From assembly GCA_946887065.1 (NCBI GenBank), contig CAMPKL010000077.1, positions 1 through 10,325 of the forward strand: a stretch of 10,325 nucleotides of DNA. The letters run 5' to 3'. Below the pieces are notes generated by a model. The model did not search any database, was not told the DNA's origin, and saw nothing but the letters and a program-made list of their open reading frames with translations. Below are positions 1-6,757 of the stretch, one piece after another. The position numbers and the translations under genes are program-made. How positions within the stretch are numbered: the first letter of the stretch is position 1; each line of letters begins with the position of its first letter. The DNA comes from an uncultured Bryobacterales bacterium (GTDB lineage: Bacteria; Acidobacteriota; Terriglobia; Bryobacterales; UBA6623).

Positions 1-109
1 CGAAGCCGCGGAAGAGGGTCCCGCCCATCGCAACGAACATGTCGGAATGGCGGGTCAACAGTTCGGTGATCGATTGAACGACGACGGTGAAGTAGTTGTC
101 GGGGGGCAT
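1..109 (-). CDS. Probable TrbL/VirB6-like conjugal transfer membrane protein, N-terminal fragment (runs off left edge)
   Basis: The minus strand opens with ATG at 109-107, preceded at a good distance by an AGGA ribosome-binding site (CCAGGATTCGTG before the ATG). Only 36 codons fall inside the window; they start MPPDNYFTVVVQSITELL and continue through an HSDMFVAMGGTLFRGF stretch with no stop to the edge. An amphipathic start leading into a hydrophobic glycine-containing segment fits the N-terminus of TrbL/VirB6 polytopic inner-membrane proteins, which form part of the T4SS inner-membrane complex. The identification leans on position: in trb operons trbL follows trbJ and trbK, and here this reading frame is the next minus-strand conjugation-like gene after the TrbJ-like gene, although 3.9 kb of other DNA separates them. 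The fragment is too short to confirm the family. Confidence 0.6.
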   Translation of the reverse strand, partial: MPPDNYFTVVVQSITELLTRHSDMFVAMGGTLFRGF

Positions 110-368
110 CACGAATCCTGGGCGAGCCGAGAGCGAGAGCGAGCAAAGTGGCCTACAGAAACGACGAGTGTTGGGTGGACGGAAAGCTCAAGAGAGGCAG
201 TAACAAGCGGGCAAGAACCTATCCTTGGCAACCGGACTCTACATTGCTGGGACCTCAGCCCAAGCAGCACAGCTTGGCGTTGTTTCCGGGGATCTCCTTC
301 CGACGAGACGCGGGCGCTATTGGGGTGGGTGATCTCCGTGCGCCTTTCTGTCGGCACCACTAACCGAA
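110..368. other. Intergenic region at the left junction of island A
   Basis: These 259 bases separate two divergent genes: the TrbL-like fragment on the minus strand and the 177-residue protein on the plus strand. Several overlapping open frames cross it on both strands, but their translations are rich in Arg, Ser and Trp and look like non-coding readings. The region must hold the start signals for both genes, and probably the point where the accessory block joins the conjugation cluster. I see no clear promoter, inverted repeat or attachment site. Confidence 0.4.
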
Positions 369-902
369 ATGCAACGACTGAAGCGACTCCTCTCTCGAAT
401 AACAGGGGTTTCCACACCACTTGGTGGGATCTCTTGGGACCCTGGCTCACCCAGCCATACGGTTCACACCTTCTCGGATGTGATCTGCATAACGTCAGCC
501 GGAAATGATGAGTTCATCTCGTTTCTGAAGTCGAATAGCGGCTCAATAGTTTTTCTGAAGACGCATATAGATGCATGCGTTGCGACCGAGGAGAATCACC
601 AGGTTGTCGAACGCGAGGGACTGGATATTGATAGTATCGCCTCGGCGTCATTCAGCGGAGTAAGCCTGCCTCTGCCGAACGACGCGGGAGAACTCATTTC
701 CGTCGTGTTCCATTTTTCCGAAGGGCACCCGCTTCACTGTTCGTCCGGCGGCACAGGAGTCCTCATGGTCGGCGTGACTGGATTCTTCGAAATCTCGCAA
801 ACATCGCATGGCGGCCCCAGTACTGTTTTTCACTTGCAGGAATTTGACGCTCCTCTTGAGTTTCGAGTCAGCTTCGTTAATACACAATGCCGCACAGAAT
901 AA
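369..902 (+). CDS. Uncharacterised 177-residue protein with RITGVSTPLGGISW motif
   Basis: I do not recognise a named family. The translation reads like a genuine soluble globular protein: mixed acidic, hydrophobic and glycine residues, with beta-strand-like segments (SIVFLKTHIDACVA at about 59-72, ELISVVFHFSEG at about 108-119, APLEFRVSFVN at about 161-171) and no signal peptide or membrane helix. Near the N-terminus (residues 10-23) is the motif RITGVSTPLGGISW followed by DP. I have the impression that similar N-termini occur in uncharacterised bacterial proteins, but could not check. The ATG at 369 is the only ATG between the in-frame stop at 330-332 and the motif; it has no strong ribosome-binding site. 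The gene is followed after 148 bases by another small gene and then the kinase, all on the plus strand, so it may belong to an accessory unit with them. Confidence 0.6.
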   Translation: MQRLKRLLSRITGVSTPLGGISWDPGSPSHTVHTFSDVICITSAGNDEFISFLKSNSGSIVFLKTHIDACVATEENHQVVEREGLDIDSIASASFSGVSLPLPNDAGELISVVFHFSEGHPLHCSSGGTGVLMVGVTGFFEISQTSHGGPSTVFHLQEFDAPLEFRVSFVNTQCRTE

Positions 903-1050
903 TATCCAACCAAGCCTTGTCCAATGGCCTACCGTCTGGAGGGATTCCCATCCACAGCGCGCCTTCAGCCGAGCGCGAGAAGATGAGCAGCCTTGCCGTG
1001 TTGATTTAGAATGACGCGAGGTTGCCAAATAGCAACAGGAGGACAGGCGG

Positions 1051-1290
1051 ATGATTCGACAATTTCTGTGTGACGGACAACTGTGGGAGGTATCTACTAC
1101 GGGCTTCGGTCGGCTAGACACCAAAGGTGGCGGCCCGGGGACCTTGAGCCTCAGCCTAGAGTTCCGTCAATCGTCAAACCTTGAATCATACAAAGCACGA
1201 ACTCGGAGCGAAGACCTTGGTGCGATCCCCGAGGCCTCACTTTGTACGGCTCTTCGGCTCGCTCTCGAAGGCCGAGAAGCGTGGGTCTGA
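1051..1290 (+). CDS. Small uncharacterised protein, 79 residues
   Basis: The ATG at 1051 is preceded by GGAGG at a suitable distance (GGAGGACAGGCGG before the ATG), which is better start support than its neighbours have. The protein begins MIRQFLCDGQLWEVSTTG, has a strand-like TLSLSLEF segment (residues 31-38), then a charged stretch (about 49-57) and an amphipathic C-terminal helix (about 61-75). It has no signal peptide, membrane helix or cysteine-pair motif. The layout of a WEV strand, a second strand and a short helix resembles small conserved proteins of unknown role, but I cannot name a family. It lies between the 177-residue gene and the kinase gene, 162 bases upstream of the kinase start, on the same strand. 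It could be a small partner or a substrate of the kinase; that is a guess from position. Confidence 0.55.
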   Translation: MIRQFLCDGQLWEVSTTGFGRLDTKGGGPGTLSLSLEFRQSSNLESYKARTRSEDLGAIPEASLCTALRLALEGREAWV

Positions 1291-1452
1291 GCCCACATTC
1301 TCCCGTAGGTACAGCAACGAATACAGCCTTCTCGGCGCAGAGTCCTGATGCCTCCTTCCTCGCACTTGGTCTGAGTTGCCTTCGCGAAGAGTGAAAACGC
1401 GCGAGACAAGAATATTCAAGACCTGTAGAATTGGCCGGTACTCACTCGGAAG

Positions 1453-3783
1453 ATGCCCTTTAAAGTCGGCCAGCTATTGCGAATCCCAGAATTGGCAGAG
1501 AGTCTTGGATCTGCCTCGCCCGAGTTCAGGATTGAACAGTCAATCAGGGGCGGGATGGGCGAGTGCTTCCGCATCACGCAGGGCGGAGATACATTCGCAC
1601 TAAAAGTGATCCAGAGCGAAGTCGTCGGAGACTCCGACGCCTGGGCCCGGTATCTTCGTGAAATTCGCATCTGGACCACACTCTCGGCTTGCGAAGGAGT
1701 CGTGGAAGCCTTATGTGTCACTCGAGTTAATGAAATCCCTGTGGTTTGCTCCAGATGGATGCCTGGAGGCGACCTGAGAAGGCACCTTCAAAACCGAACT
1801 CCGGAATTTTTCTTTTCGGTGATGGCGCGTGTCGTAGGCACGCTGGCGTGGGCGAATCAAAGGCACGACGTCATACATCGAGACCTAAAGCCCGAGAACA
1901 TCTTGCTTGATGAGGATGGTCTTGCATTCGTATCGGACTGGGGCCTGGCGCTGCCGCTAGCCGCGGCTCTCCCGGCCACGACAGGTAGAAAGCTCGACAG
2001 CGCCAATCTAAACCTTTCGGCCGCCGGGCAATTCCTCGGCACCATCTACTACGCTTCTCCAGAACAAATTCTCGCCGAGGTGCCCCCCGATCACCGAGCC
2101 GACATCTATAGCCTTGGCTGTCTAATGTACGAATGGGAATCTCAAGGCTGTCCGTTCGTCGGGGCCACGGCGGAAGAGGTAGCGCTAAAGCACCTCTTTG
2201 AGTCGCCAACCTCACTGCGACGGTTTTTTCGTAAGACGACGTTTGGTGCGGAAGATGTTATCCACGCATGTCTGCAGAAGGACCCAGGGAAAAGGCCGCA
2301 GGACTACGGATCGCTAGATGTCGCCCTGGCCGAAGCAGCCAAGACACGAAATGTGCCCTACCGCACTTACATCCCCGGCGAGCGATACGCGATGTCCATG
2401 GTGGGAGCTCGGACGTTCCCTCGCTTTCGATGGAAGGACGCGGTGGAAAATGCTGAAGGCACGTATCGTGTCATCGATCACTCGGAGTTGGAGCCATTTA
2501 TCAGAGAGGCAGACGTGCTCGTCTCGGTTGGGGACTACAGTGCGGCGGCGGAAATCTTGGGAAGTCTATTCGTTCCCGAGATGGCCACCGCTCACCCAGA
2601 TTCGCCTCACGACCAGTGCGTCGCGACGGCGTACGCACTTTGCTTGACTCAGCTTGGCCGCGCGGACGAGGCGATCAAGGTGCTGGAATGCCTATCCGCG
2701 GCAGTGGAGAAGCCTGCGGAGTATTTCGTGAACCTTTCCTACGCTCAAATTCGGGTCGGCGACTTTGGCGCCGCGAGAATCACGAGCATTGAGGGGCTAC
2801 GCCAGTACGGTGATGACCAGGATTTGGTCGGCAACCTGCTTGTTTCGCAGACCGCGTTAGGGGACTTCAAGGCGGGTGCTGTGACCGCCATGAAAAGACT
2901 CGTGGGCAACCGGAATGTGCACTCGTTGGAGGAGGTGGCAACTTTTAATTATGAGTACGCCAATACCATTCGAGAGCGCGACTGGCCGCGCGCCGTCGAG
3001 CACCTGAGGCATACGGTCCGCCTGCTGCGGGAGGCGAAGAACCTGAATCCACGATATCTCCCTGTGCGGCGGCAACTGGCGGTCGCGCTTGAGTCCACGA
3101 CCGCCTACGCTCAGTGCTCAGCAGAGATTGCTGGTGTGATGGAACTCCCTCTGCATGTCACACATCGTGTATTCCTGGTCTATCTACAAGCTCGCTGTCT
3201 CGACCGCGCCAGGTCCTATCAAGAATGCTTGAAATTCTGCAATCGTTGGCTCGCGAAGATAGCCGAGGTCAAGGATGAGCACCCCCTGCTTCATGCCTAC
3301 ACCACAAGCCTCAAGCGGGTTAGGGCGATGACGATAGCAGATGGGTTCTGTATTGGCAAGATGACAGACGACGGCAAGCGCGTAATGGTGAGAGGCACGG
3401 ATGAGTTCTTCTCCGAGATTGTGCAAGATGAACAGCTAAGAGAACCCGACGATTTCTGTTTCTTGGCGAGGTTTCATGACTGGCTTGAGGAGCACGAAGA
3501 AGCAGAGGAGGTGCTCGCAACCGCTAAGTCTTTCTATCCTCAACACTGGGGGATTCCGTTTCAAAGAGCGGCGTTTCGATGCCGAGCGGGAGACTATAGC
3601 ACAGCCGTTGAACAGGCCGAAATCGCCACACAACTCGCACCCTGGAGGACTCAGGCTTGGGAATTACTGGGCGAGGCCCTTGATGGCCAAGGAAGATCGG
3701 GTGAAGCCGGAGTCGCGAGGGATCGTGCCAAAGAGGTCCAGCGCGTTCGCAATCAACTCGCCGAAGAGATCGCCAGCATCTAG
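1453..3783 (+). CDS. Soluble Hanks-type Ser/Thr protein kinase with C-terminal TPR repeats
   Basis: This 776-residue protein should phosphorylate Ser/Thr in partner proteins. The catalytic domain spans about residues 26-295. Visible elements: Gly-rich loop IRGGMGE (31-37), VAIK-type Lys51 in FALKVI, a candidate helix-C Glu70, catalytic loop IHRDLKPEN (141-149, Asp144, Asn149), metal-binding DWG in place of DFG (162-164), activation-segment end GTIYYASPEQ (196-205), Asp217, and the closing GKRP (Arg281). All key residues are present, so it is expected to be active. Residues about 350-765 are helical TPR-like repeats, e.g. ATAYALCLTQLGRADEAIKV (391-410) and YSTAVEQAEIATQLAP (715-730), a protein-binding scaffold. 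No membrane helix or PASTA repeat is visible, so it is probably cytosolic. ATG 1453 follows an in-frame stop at 1426-1428 closely; the ribosome-binding site is weak. It lies in a plus-strand block inserted between minus-strand conjugation genes. Its target is unknown. Confidence 0.93.
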   Translation: MPFKVGQLLRIPELAESLGSASPEFRIEQSIRGGMGECFRITQGGDTFALKVIQSEVVGDSDAWARYLREIRIWTTLSACEGVVEALCVTRVNEIPVVCSRWMPGGDLRRHLQNRTPEFFFSVMARVVGTLAWANQRHDVIHRDLKPENILLDEDGLAFVSDWGLALPLAAALPATTGRKLDSANLNLSAAGQFLGTIYYASPEQILAEVPPDHRADIYSLGCLMYEWESQGCPFVGATAEEVALKHLFESPTSLRRFFRKTTFGAEDVIHACLQKDPGKRPQDYGSLDVALAEAAKTRNVPYRTYIPGERYAMSMVGARTFPRFRWKDAVENAEGTYRVIDHSELEPFIREADVLVSVGDYSAAAEILGSLFVPEMATAHPDSPHDQCVATAYALCLTQLGRADEAIKVLECLSAAVEKPAEYFVNLSYAQIRVGDFGAARITSIEGLRQYGDDQDLVGNLLVSQTALGDFKAGAVTAMKRLVGNRNVHSLEEVATFNYEYANTIRERDWPRAVEHLRHTVRLLREAKNLNPRYLPVRRQLAVALESTTAYAQCSAEIAGVMELPLHVTHRVFLVYLQARCLDRARSYQECLKFCNRWLAKIAEVKDEHPLLHAYTTSLKRVRAMTIADGFCIGKMTDDGKRVMVRGTDEFFSEIVQDEQLREPDDFCFLARFHDWLEEHEEAEEVLATAKSFYPQHWGIPFQRAAFRCRAGDYSTAVEQAEIATQLAPWRTQAWELLGEALDGQGRSGEAGVARDRAKEVQRVRNQLAEEIASI

Positions 3784-3962
3784 AGGTGCTGAAGATCCAG
3801 ATCTGATTCGTACGGATTGCCCCAATGTTCCCTCGCCAGATTGGTTGGCGGAGGTGGAGACGACGCGGTAGGAGTGAGATCCAGTTTGGCATTGCGAAGA
3901 GGGGAGCCGGACGAAACGCTCTTGAGCAGCCCGAACCGCAACAGGATCTTGGGCAATCCGGA
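3780..3962 (-). pseudogene. Possible decayed coding remnant (about 60 codons) between the kinase and TrbJ-like genes
   Basis: On the minus strand a frame runs from just after a TGA (3965-3963) to TAG (3782-3780). Its translation looks protein-like: LPKILLRFGLLKSV, then SPLRNAKLDLTP, a Pro-rich spacer, NLAREHWGNPY and ESDLDLQHL at the end. Third codon positions are largely G or C, as in coding DNA here. There is no convincing start: only a TTG near the left end, without a ribosome-binding site. Just upstream a different minus-strand frame reads FKLLIPLLSALIR, so the two may be parts of one gene broken by a frameshift near 3960. The stop overlaps the end of the convergent kinase gene by four bases. 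It could also be a real small gene, or chance. I cannot name a parent family. Confidence 0.3.
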
Positions 3963-3996
3963 TCAGCGCACTCAGGAGCGGAATCAGCAGCTTAAA

Positions 3997-4027
3997 CTAA
4001 GTCATCGCGGAGCGCCGAGAGACTTAG
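3997..4027 (-). terminator. Stem-loop immediately after the TrbJ-like gene
   Basis: CTAAGTC (3997-4003) pairs perfectly with GACTTAG (4021-4027). Inside it TCG (4005-4007) can pair with CGA (4016-4018), leaving an eight-base loop. On the minus strand the hairpin begins two bases after the TrbJ-like TGA stop and is followed by TTTAAG. The T-tract is short, so it may be a weak intrinsic terminator or an mRNA 3'-end stabiliser rather than a strong terminator. Confidence 0.5.
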
Positions 4028-4029
4028 AG

Positions 4030-4848
4030 TCACGGTAGCCGGTATGACTGTAGAATGCTAGCGGTTCCGCTGATCCCCCGGACAGCCACCGGTCGCGCTC
4101 TGTGCTGAAACTCGATTGTGTCGGTGATTTGCGCCGCCTCCGCATCCCGTCGCCTCTTGGATTCCGCGATCTGGTGCTCCAGTACCGCCACGAGCAACTG
4201 GTTCGTATCCTGGCTCGCCCGGATCGCCATCATTCCAGCCGCGTTGATCTTGTTGAGCACGGCGATTTGCGTGTTCATCTCTTCGTCGGTCGATAGCGTC
4301 GCAGCCTCCAATTCCAGGACTTCCCGTTCGTTCGCCTTCGCCTTTGCGCGTTGGAGGCCTAATACCTCGATGCCATGCAGATTCGCGGCATCGGCCAACT
4401 CGACCGTCGCATAGTCCGTCTTCACGCGTTCGATTTGGTTGGCAGGAATGTTTGAGAGGGCGGCGCCGAAAGTACGGAGCGGTTCGGTTGCGCGACGGTA
4501 TCCGGGGATGACGCCCGCGCCGGTGTTGATGGCCTGCGTCCAGCCGCCGCTCGTGCCGTAGACATCAGTCGAGCTGGAATAGCGCCAGGGCGTGTAGCTC
4601 AGCGCGTGGCGCGGCAGGCCGGGGAGTTGCTTGGCCATCCACAGGAAATGCTCGTACTCGAGGATGAGCTGCTCGTAGGTCAGCACGAGTTGCTCGTATT
4701 GCTTGACCATCTCCAGGTGGCGCTTGATGGCGTTGCCGAAGTTGGTGGCATCGAAGACAGGCAGGCCGCCGAGGAATGGGACCTGGGCGAAGGCGGCGGT
4801 GGCAGCGAGAACGATCAGCAGGGCGAGGGCGGCGAGTTTCTTGGTCAT
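4030..4848 (-). CDS. trbJ: TrbJ/VirB5-like conjugal transfer protein
   Basis: This 272-residue secreted protein matches the TrbJ type of the VirB5 group, periplasmic T4SS components connected with pilus assembly and mating-pair formation. Residues 1-21 form a signal peptide (basic MTKK, hydrophobic core LAALALLIVLAATAA, likely cleavage after AFA). Next come VFDATNFGNAIKRH (31-44) and a coiled-coil-like run of YEQL/YEHF repeats (about 48-70), as in TrbJ. Near the C-terminus, MMAIRASQDTNQLLVAVLEHQ (206-226) corresponds to the conserved TrbJ helix with a central NQLL. The ATG at 4848 overlaps the TGA of the upstream lipoprotein gene (ATGA), with GGAG in the upstream gene's last codons, so the two are translationally coupled. 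A stem-loop follows the stop. In standard trb operons trbK and trbL come next, but here unrelated DNA intervenes. Confidence 0.85.
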   Translation of the reverse strand: MTKKLAALALLIVLAATAAFAQVPFLGGLPVFDATNFGNAIKRHLEMVKQYEQLVLTYEQLILEYEHFLWMAKQLPGLPRHALSYTPWRYSSSTDVYGTSGGWTQAINTGAGVIPGYRRATEPLRTFGAALSNIPANQIERVKTDYATVELADAANLHGIEVLGLQRAKAKANEREVLELEAATLSTDEEMNTQIAVLNKINAAGMMAIRASQDTNQLLVAVLEHQIAESKRRRDAEAAQITDTIEFQHRARPVAVRGISGTASILQSYRLP

Positions 4849-5129
4849 TTGGGAGTCTCCTCAGGCGGTTTGTCGGGTTGCGTTTGCGCGTCCGGCTGGG
4901 GCGCGGCGCCGGTGTCGAACGCGTTCTCCATGCCTTCGAGGGCTTCGGTCGTGCCCTCGATGCCCCGCTCGGCGGCTTCGCGCTGTTGGCGCTTGGCCTC
5001 GGGCGAGCTCTCGATCTTCTGCTGCTCGCGATCGGCCACGACGGCGTCGCTGCAGCCGGTATTGACGGCCGCGGCGCAGGCGCAAGCGGCGGAGAGAGTA
5101 AGGAGCTGGAGCGTTCGGCAAGGGGACAT
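4845..5129 (-). CDS. Small putative T4SS-associated lipoprotein (94 residues)
   Basis: From ATG 5129, preceded by GGAGG eight bases upstream, the protein reads MSPCRTLQLLTLSAACACAA and continues AVNTGCSD. This is a short basic start, a hydrophobic core and a lipobox-like VNTG-Cys26; Asn at -3 is not the usual Leu, so lipidation is likely but not certain. The mature part is short, charged and Pro/Gln-rich (coiled-coil-like RQQREAAERGIEG at about 47-59, Pro-rich end about 77-93). An in-frame ATG at 5159 would add ten residues but lacks a comparable ribosome-binding site. It lies 78 bases after the TrbI-like gene and overlaps the TrbJ-like start by four bases. Small lipoproteins of T4SS clusters include TrbH, TrbK (entry exclusion) and VirB7 (VirB9 partner). 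Position and size allow any of these roles, and sequence alone does not choose. Confidence 0.7.
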   Translation of the reverse strand: MSPCRTLQLLTLSAACACAAAVNTGCSDAVVADREQQKIESSPEAKRQQREAAERGIEGTTEALEGMENAFDTGAAPQPDAQTQPDKPPEETPK

Positions 5130-5207
5130 GAGCGGAGCCTCCACGTTTTTGCTTATCACAAAAGGCGGAGAAAGGCTCCTGAAAAATGGGCATGGCGGCG
5201 CTGTACT

Positions 5208-6479
5208 CTACAGGTCGTTGGGCATCCGGTGGAGGTCGTAGGCGGGCAGCAAAAGATCGGCCGAGAGGTAGATCTTGACGCGGTGTCCCTCGCGGATGGT
5301 GAGGGTGGGGAGGATGTTGAGGAATCGGTCGAGGATGCGCGTACCGGACTGGCCGAGGTTCTGGGCGACGCCGGCGCGGTAGGCGTCCATGCCGGATTGG
5401 TTGAGGCCCTGGTTGGTGTTGTGGAGGCTGAAGCCGGCGATGGCCCCGAGGGCCAGGCTGGCGCCGAAGATGCGCGTGTAGTGGTGGTTGACCTTGTCCT
5501 TGAGGCCGCTCTCGCCGACCTGATTGAGGCCCTGGAACTGGTCGAGACTGACGGAGTAACCGTCGGGCATGACGATGCGGTGGAAGGAGACGGCGACGCG
5601 CTGCTGGCCGAGCTGGTCGACGCGGCGCGCTTCGCCGAGCACGCGGCTGCCCTGCGGGATGAGGACATGCTGGCGGTCGTGCGAGTAGACGTTGGTGGTG
5701 ACCATGCAGTTGACCGGGCCGGTGAAGGTGGCGTTGAGGCGGTTGGTGAGGACGGCCTCGATCCAGGTGCCTTGGAAGAGGCGGTACTGCTTGCCGGTGG
5801 CGCGGTTGGGGGAGTCGGTGTTTGGTTCGGTCGGTGGCGACTCGGGCTGCAGCTGTCCTGGCGGCGTGGTTGATTGCGCCGTCGCGGCGCTCGGCGGAGT
5901 CAGCGGCCAAGCGGCCGGGTAGGCGACCGGCCAGGGACTAGCGGCCTCTGGGTTGGGCGGGTTCGGAGGTGTCGCGGCTTTTGCTGGCGCCTCGTCCTCC
6001 CGGAAGGTGAGTGCGACGTTCGAGGCGAACAGCGATTCGTACTCGCGGCGCTCGCGCTCTTGCTCCAGCGCCGTCTTCTGCGTCGTGGGCGGCTCAGGCT
6101 GCGAGCGGTAGTAGCCGTATTGCTGGAACGGCGGCGGCCCGCTCTCGGGTTCCGGCTCGGGCGGCTCGGTCATGAGCGCGGCAGTCGCCTGCTTGAGCCG
6201 TTGACGCTCGGCCTCCAGCTTGCGCGCCGCGGCTTCGAGGCGGTTGCGGTACTCCTGGATGCGTGCGGCATTGGGGTCGGTGACGGCGTCGTCCTCCGCC
6301 AGCGGGTCGGTTCGCCCGGGTGACGGTGACTGGCCGCCGGAGAAGGCGAGAACGCAGACCATGACGGTCGCCACGCCGATCAGGACCCAGGCCTGGACGT
6401 TTTTGGGTAGCACGCCAGGGGGCTTCGGGGCTCTGTCGCGAACGGTTGGGGGACTCGTGTCGTTCTCTTGCTGGGGCAT
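5208..6479 (-). CDS. trbI: VirB10/TrbI-like conjugal transfer protein
   Basis: VirB10/TrbI proteins span both membranes of the T4SS and link the inner-membrane ATPases to the outer-membrane core. From ATG 6479 the protein has 423 residues: a cytoplasmic tail rich in Pro, one membrane helix (AWVLIGVATVMVCVLAFSGG, 30-49), charged helical segments (about 73-100 and 136-150), a long Pro-rich periplasmic linker (about 104-228), and the conserved C-terminal beta-barrel domain from about 230. There GTWIEAVLTNRLNATFTGP (237-255), HVLIPQGSRVLGEA (271-284), the helical KVNHHYTRIFGASLALGAIAG (329-349, the outer-membrane antenna region) and VKIYLSADLLLPAY (401-414) are typical. The domain is intact. A longer frame to 6542 adds 21 residues (MSLAAGRLCRLRTG start); I prefer 6479 because the extension is Arg-rich and unlike the family. 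The VirB9-like partner gene would normally be upstream nearby; here 3 kb of accessory genes lie between. Confidence 0.92.
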   Translation of the reverse strand: MPQQENDTSPPTVRDRAPKPPGVLPKNVQAWVLIGVATVMVCVLAFSGGQSPSPGRTDPLAEDDAVTDPNAARIQEYRNRLEAAARKLEAERQRLKQATAALMTEPPEPEPESGPPPFQQYGYYRSQPEPPTTQKTALEQERERREYESLFASNVALTFREDEAPAKAATPPNPPNPEAASPWPVAYPAAWPLTPPSAATAQSTTPPGQLQPESPPTEPNTDSPNRATGKQYRLFQGTWIEAVLTNRLNATFTGPVNCMVTTNVYSHDRQHVLIPQGSRVLGEARRVDQLGQQRVAVSFHRIVMPDGYSVSLDQFQGLNQVGESGLKDKVNHHYTRIFGASLALGAIAGFSLHNTNQGLNQSGMDAYRAGVAQNLGQSGTRILDRFLNILPTLTIREGHRVKIYLSADLLLPAYDLHRMPNDL

Positions 6480-6757
6480 CTCGATTCTCGGCGCTGGTCG
6501 GCCGGTCCGCAATCGGCACAGTCGCCCAGCAGCTAAAGACAAGAGAGCGCCTCGTTGGCAAAACTCAGAACGAACAACGTAAGGACATTCGTAGTTCTCC
6601 GTTGAGACAACGCTGCCGAACGACCTGTATGGACTGTTCTTACGAATAGGCTCCCCCTACGTCCACTTGGATCACGCTTCAGGAGTCGGATCGCTGCGAC
6701 AACTTCCCAGAGCGCCGTTTCAGGCCGACGGTCCGTTCGAAATGGCGCAGAGCAGTG
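6480..6757. other. Intergenic region between the ImmA-like and TrbI-like genes
   Basis: I see no gene here. It is the left junction of island B and must supply, or carry through, transcription of the TrbI-like gene. A perfect seven-base inverted repeat, ATTCGTA (6587-6593) and TACGAAT (6641-6647), is separated by 47 bases and could be a binding-site pair or chance. On the minus strand, TTGCCA near 6560 is a possible -35 element, but no good -10 follows at the expected distance. No T-rich hairpin is evident after the ImmA-like stop. Confidence 0.35.

Noticed and set aside
47..508. Plus-strand open frame of 153 codons near the left edge
   Set aside because: Composition is Trp/Ser/Arg-rich without structure. 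It overlaps the TrbL-like start and the more protein-like 177-residue gene.
648..1124. Minus-strand open frame of 158 codons
   Set aside because: It overlaps two better-supported plus-strand genes and has a Ser/Arg/Cys-rich, domain-free translation.
5156..5668. Open frame of 170 codons on the minus strand, Ser/Ala/Thr-rich
   Set aside because: Serine-rich low complexity is typical of an off-frame reading of GC-rich DNA; it lies entirely within the TrbI-like gene.
4776..5873. Open frame of 365 codons on the plus strand, antisense to the TrbI-like and lipoprotein genes
   Set aside because: Its translation is a low-complexity mix of Gly, Ala, Val, Glu and Arg. It is the mirror of GC-rich coding DNA; the minus-strand genes have clear family motifs.
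4861..5910. Open frame of 349 codons on the minus strand in another frame of the TrbI-like gene
   Set aside because: The product is extremely rich in Arg, Pro and His with no domain-like pattern; the overlapping frame carries the VirB10 domain and a membrane helix.
6480..6542. N-terminal extension of the TrbI-like gene to 6542
   Set aside because: The extra 21 residues are Arg/Gly-rich and precede the usual polar, Pro-rich cytoplasmic start of the family; ATG 6479 is more natural, though its ribosome-binding site is weak.
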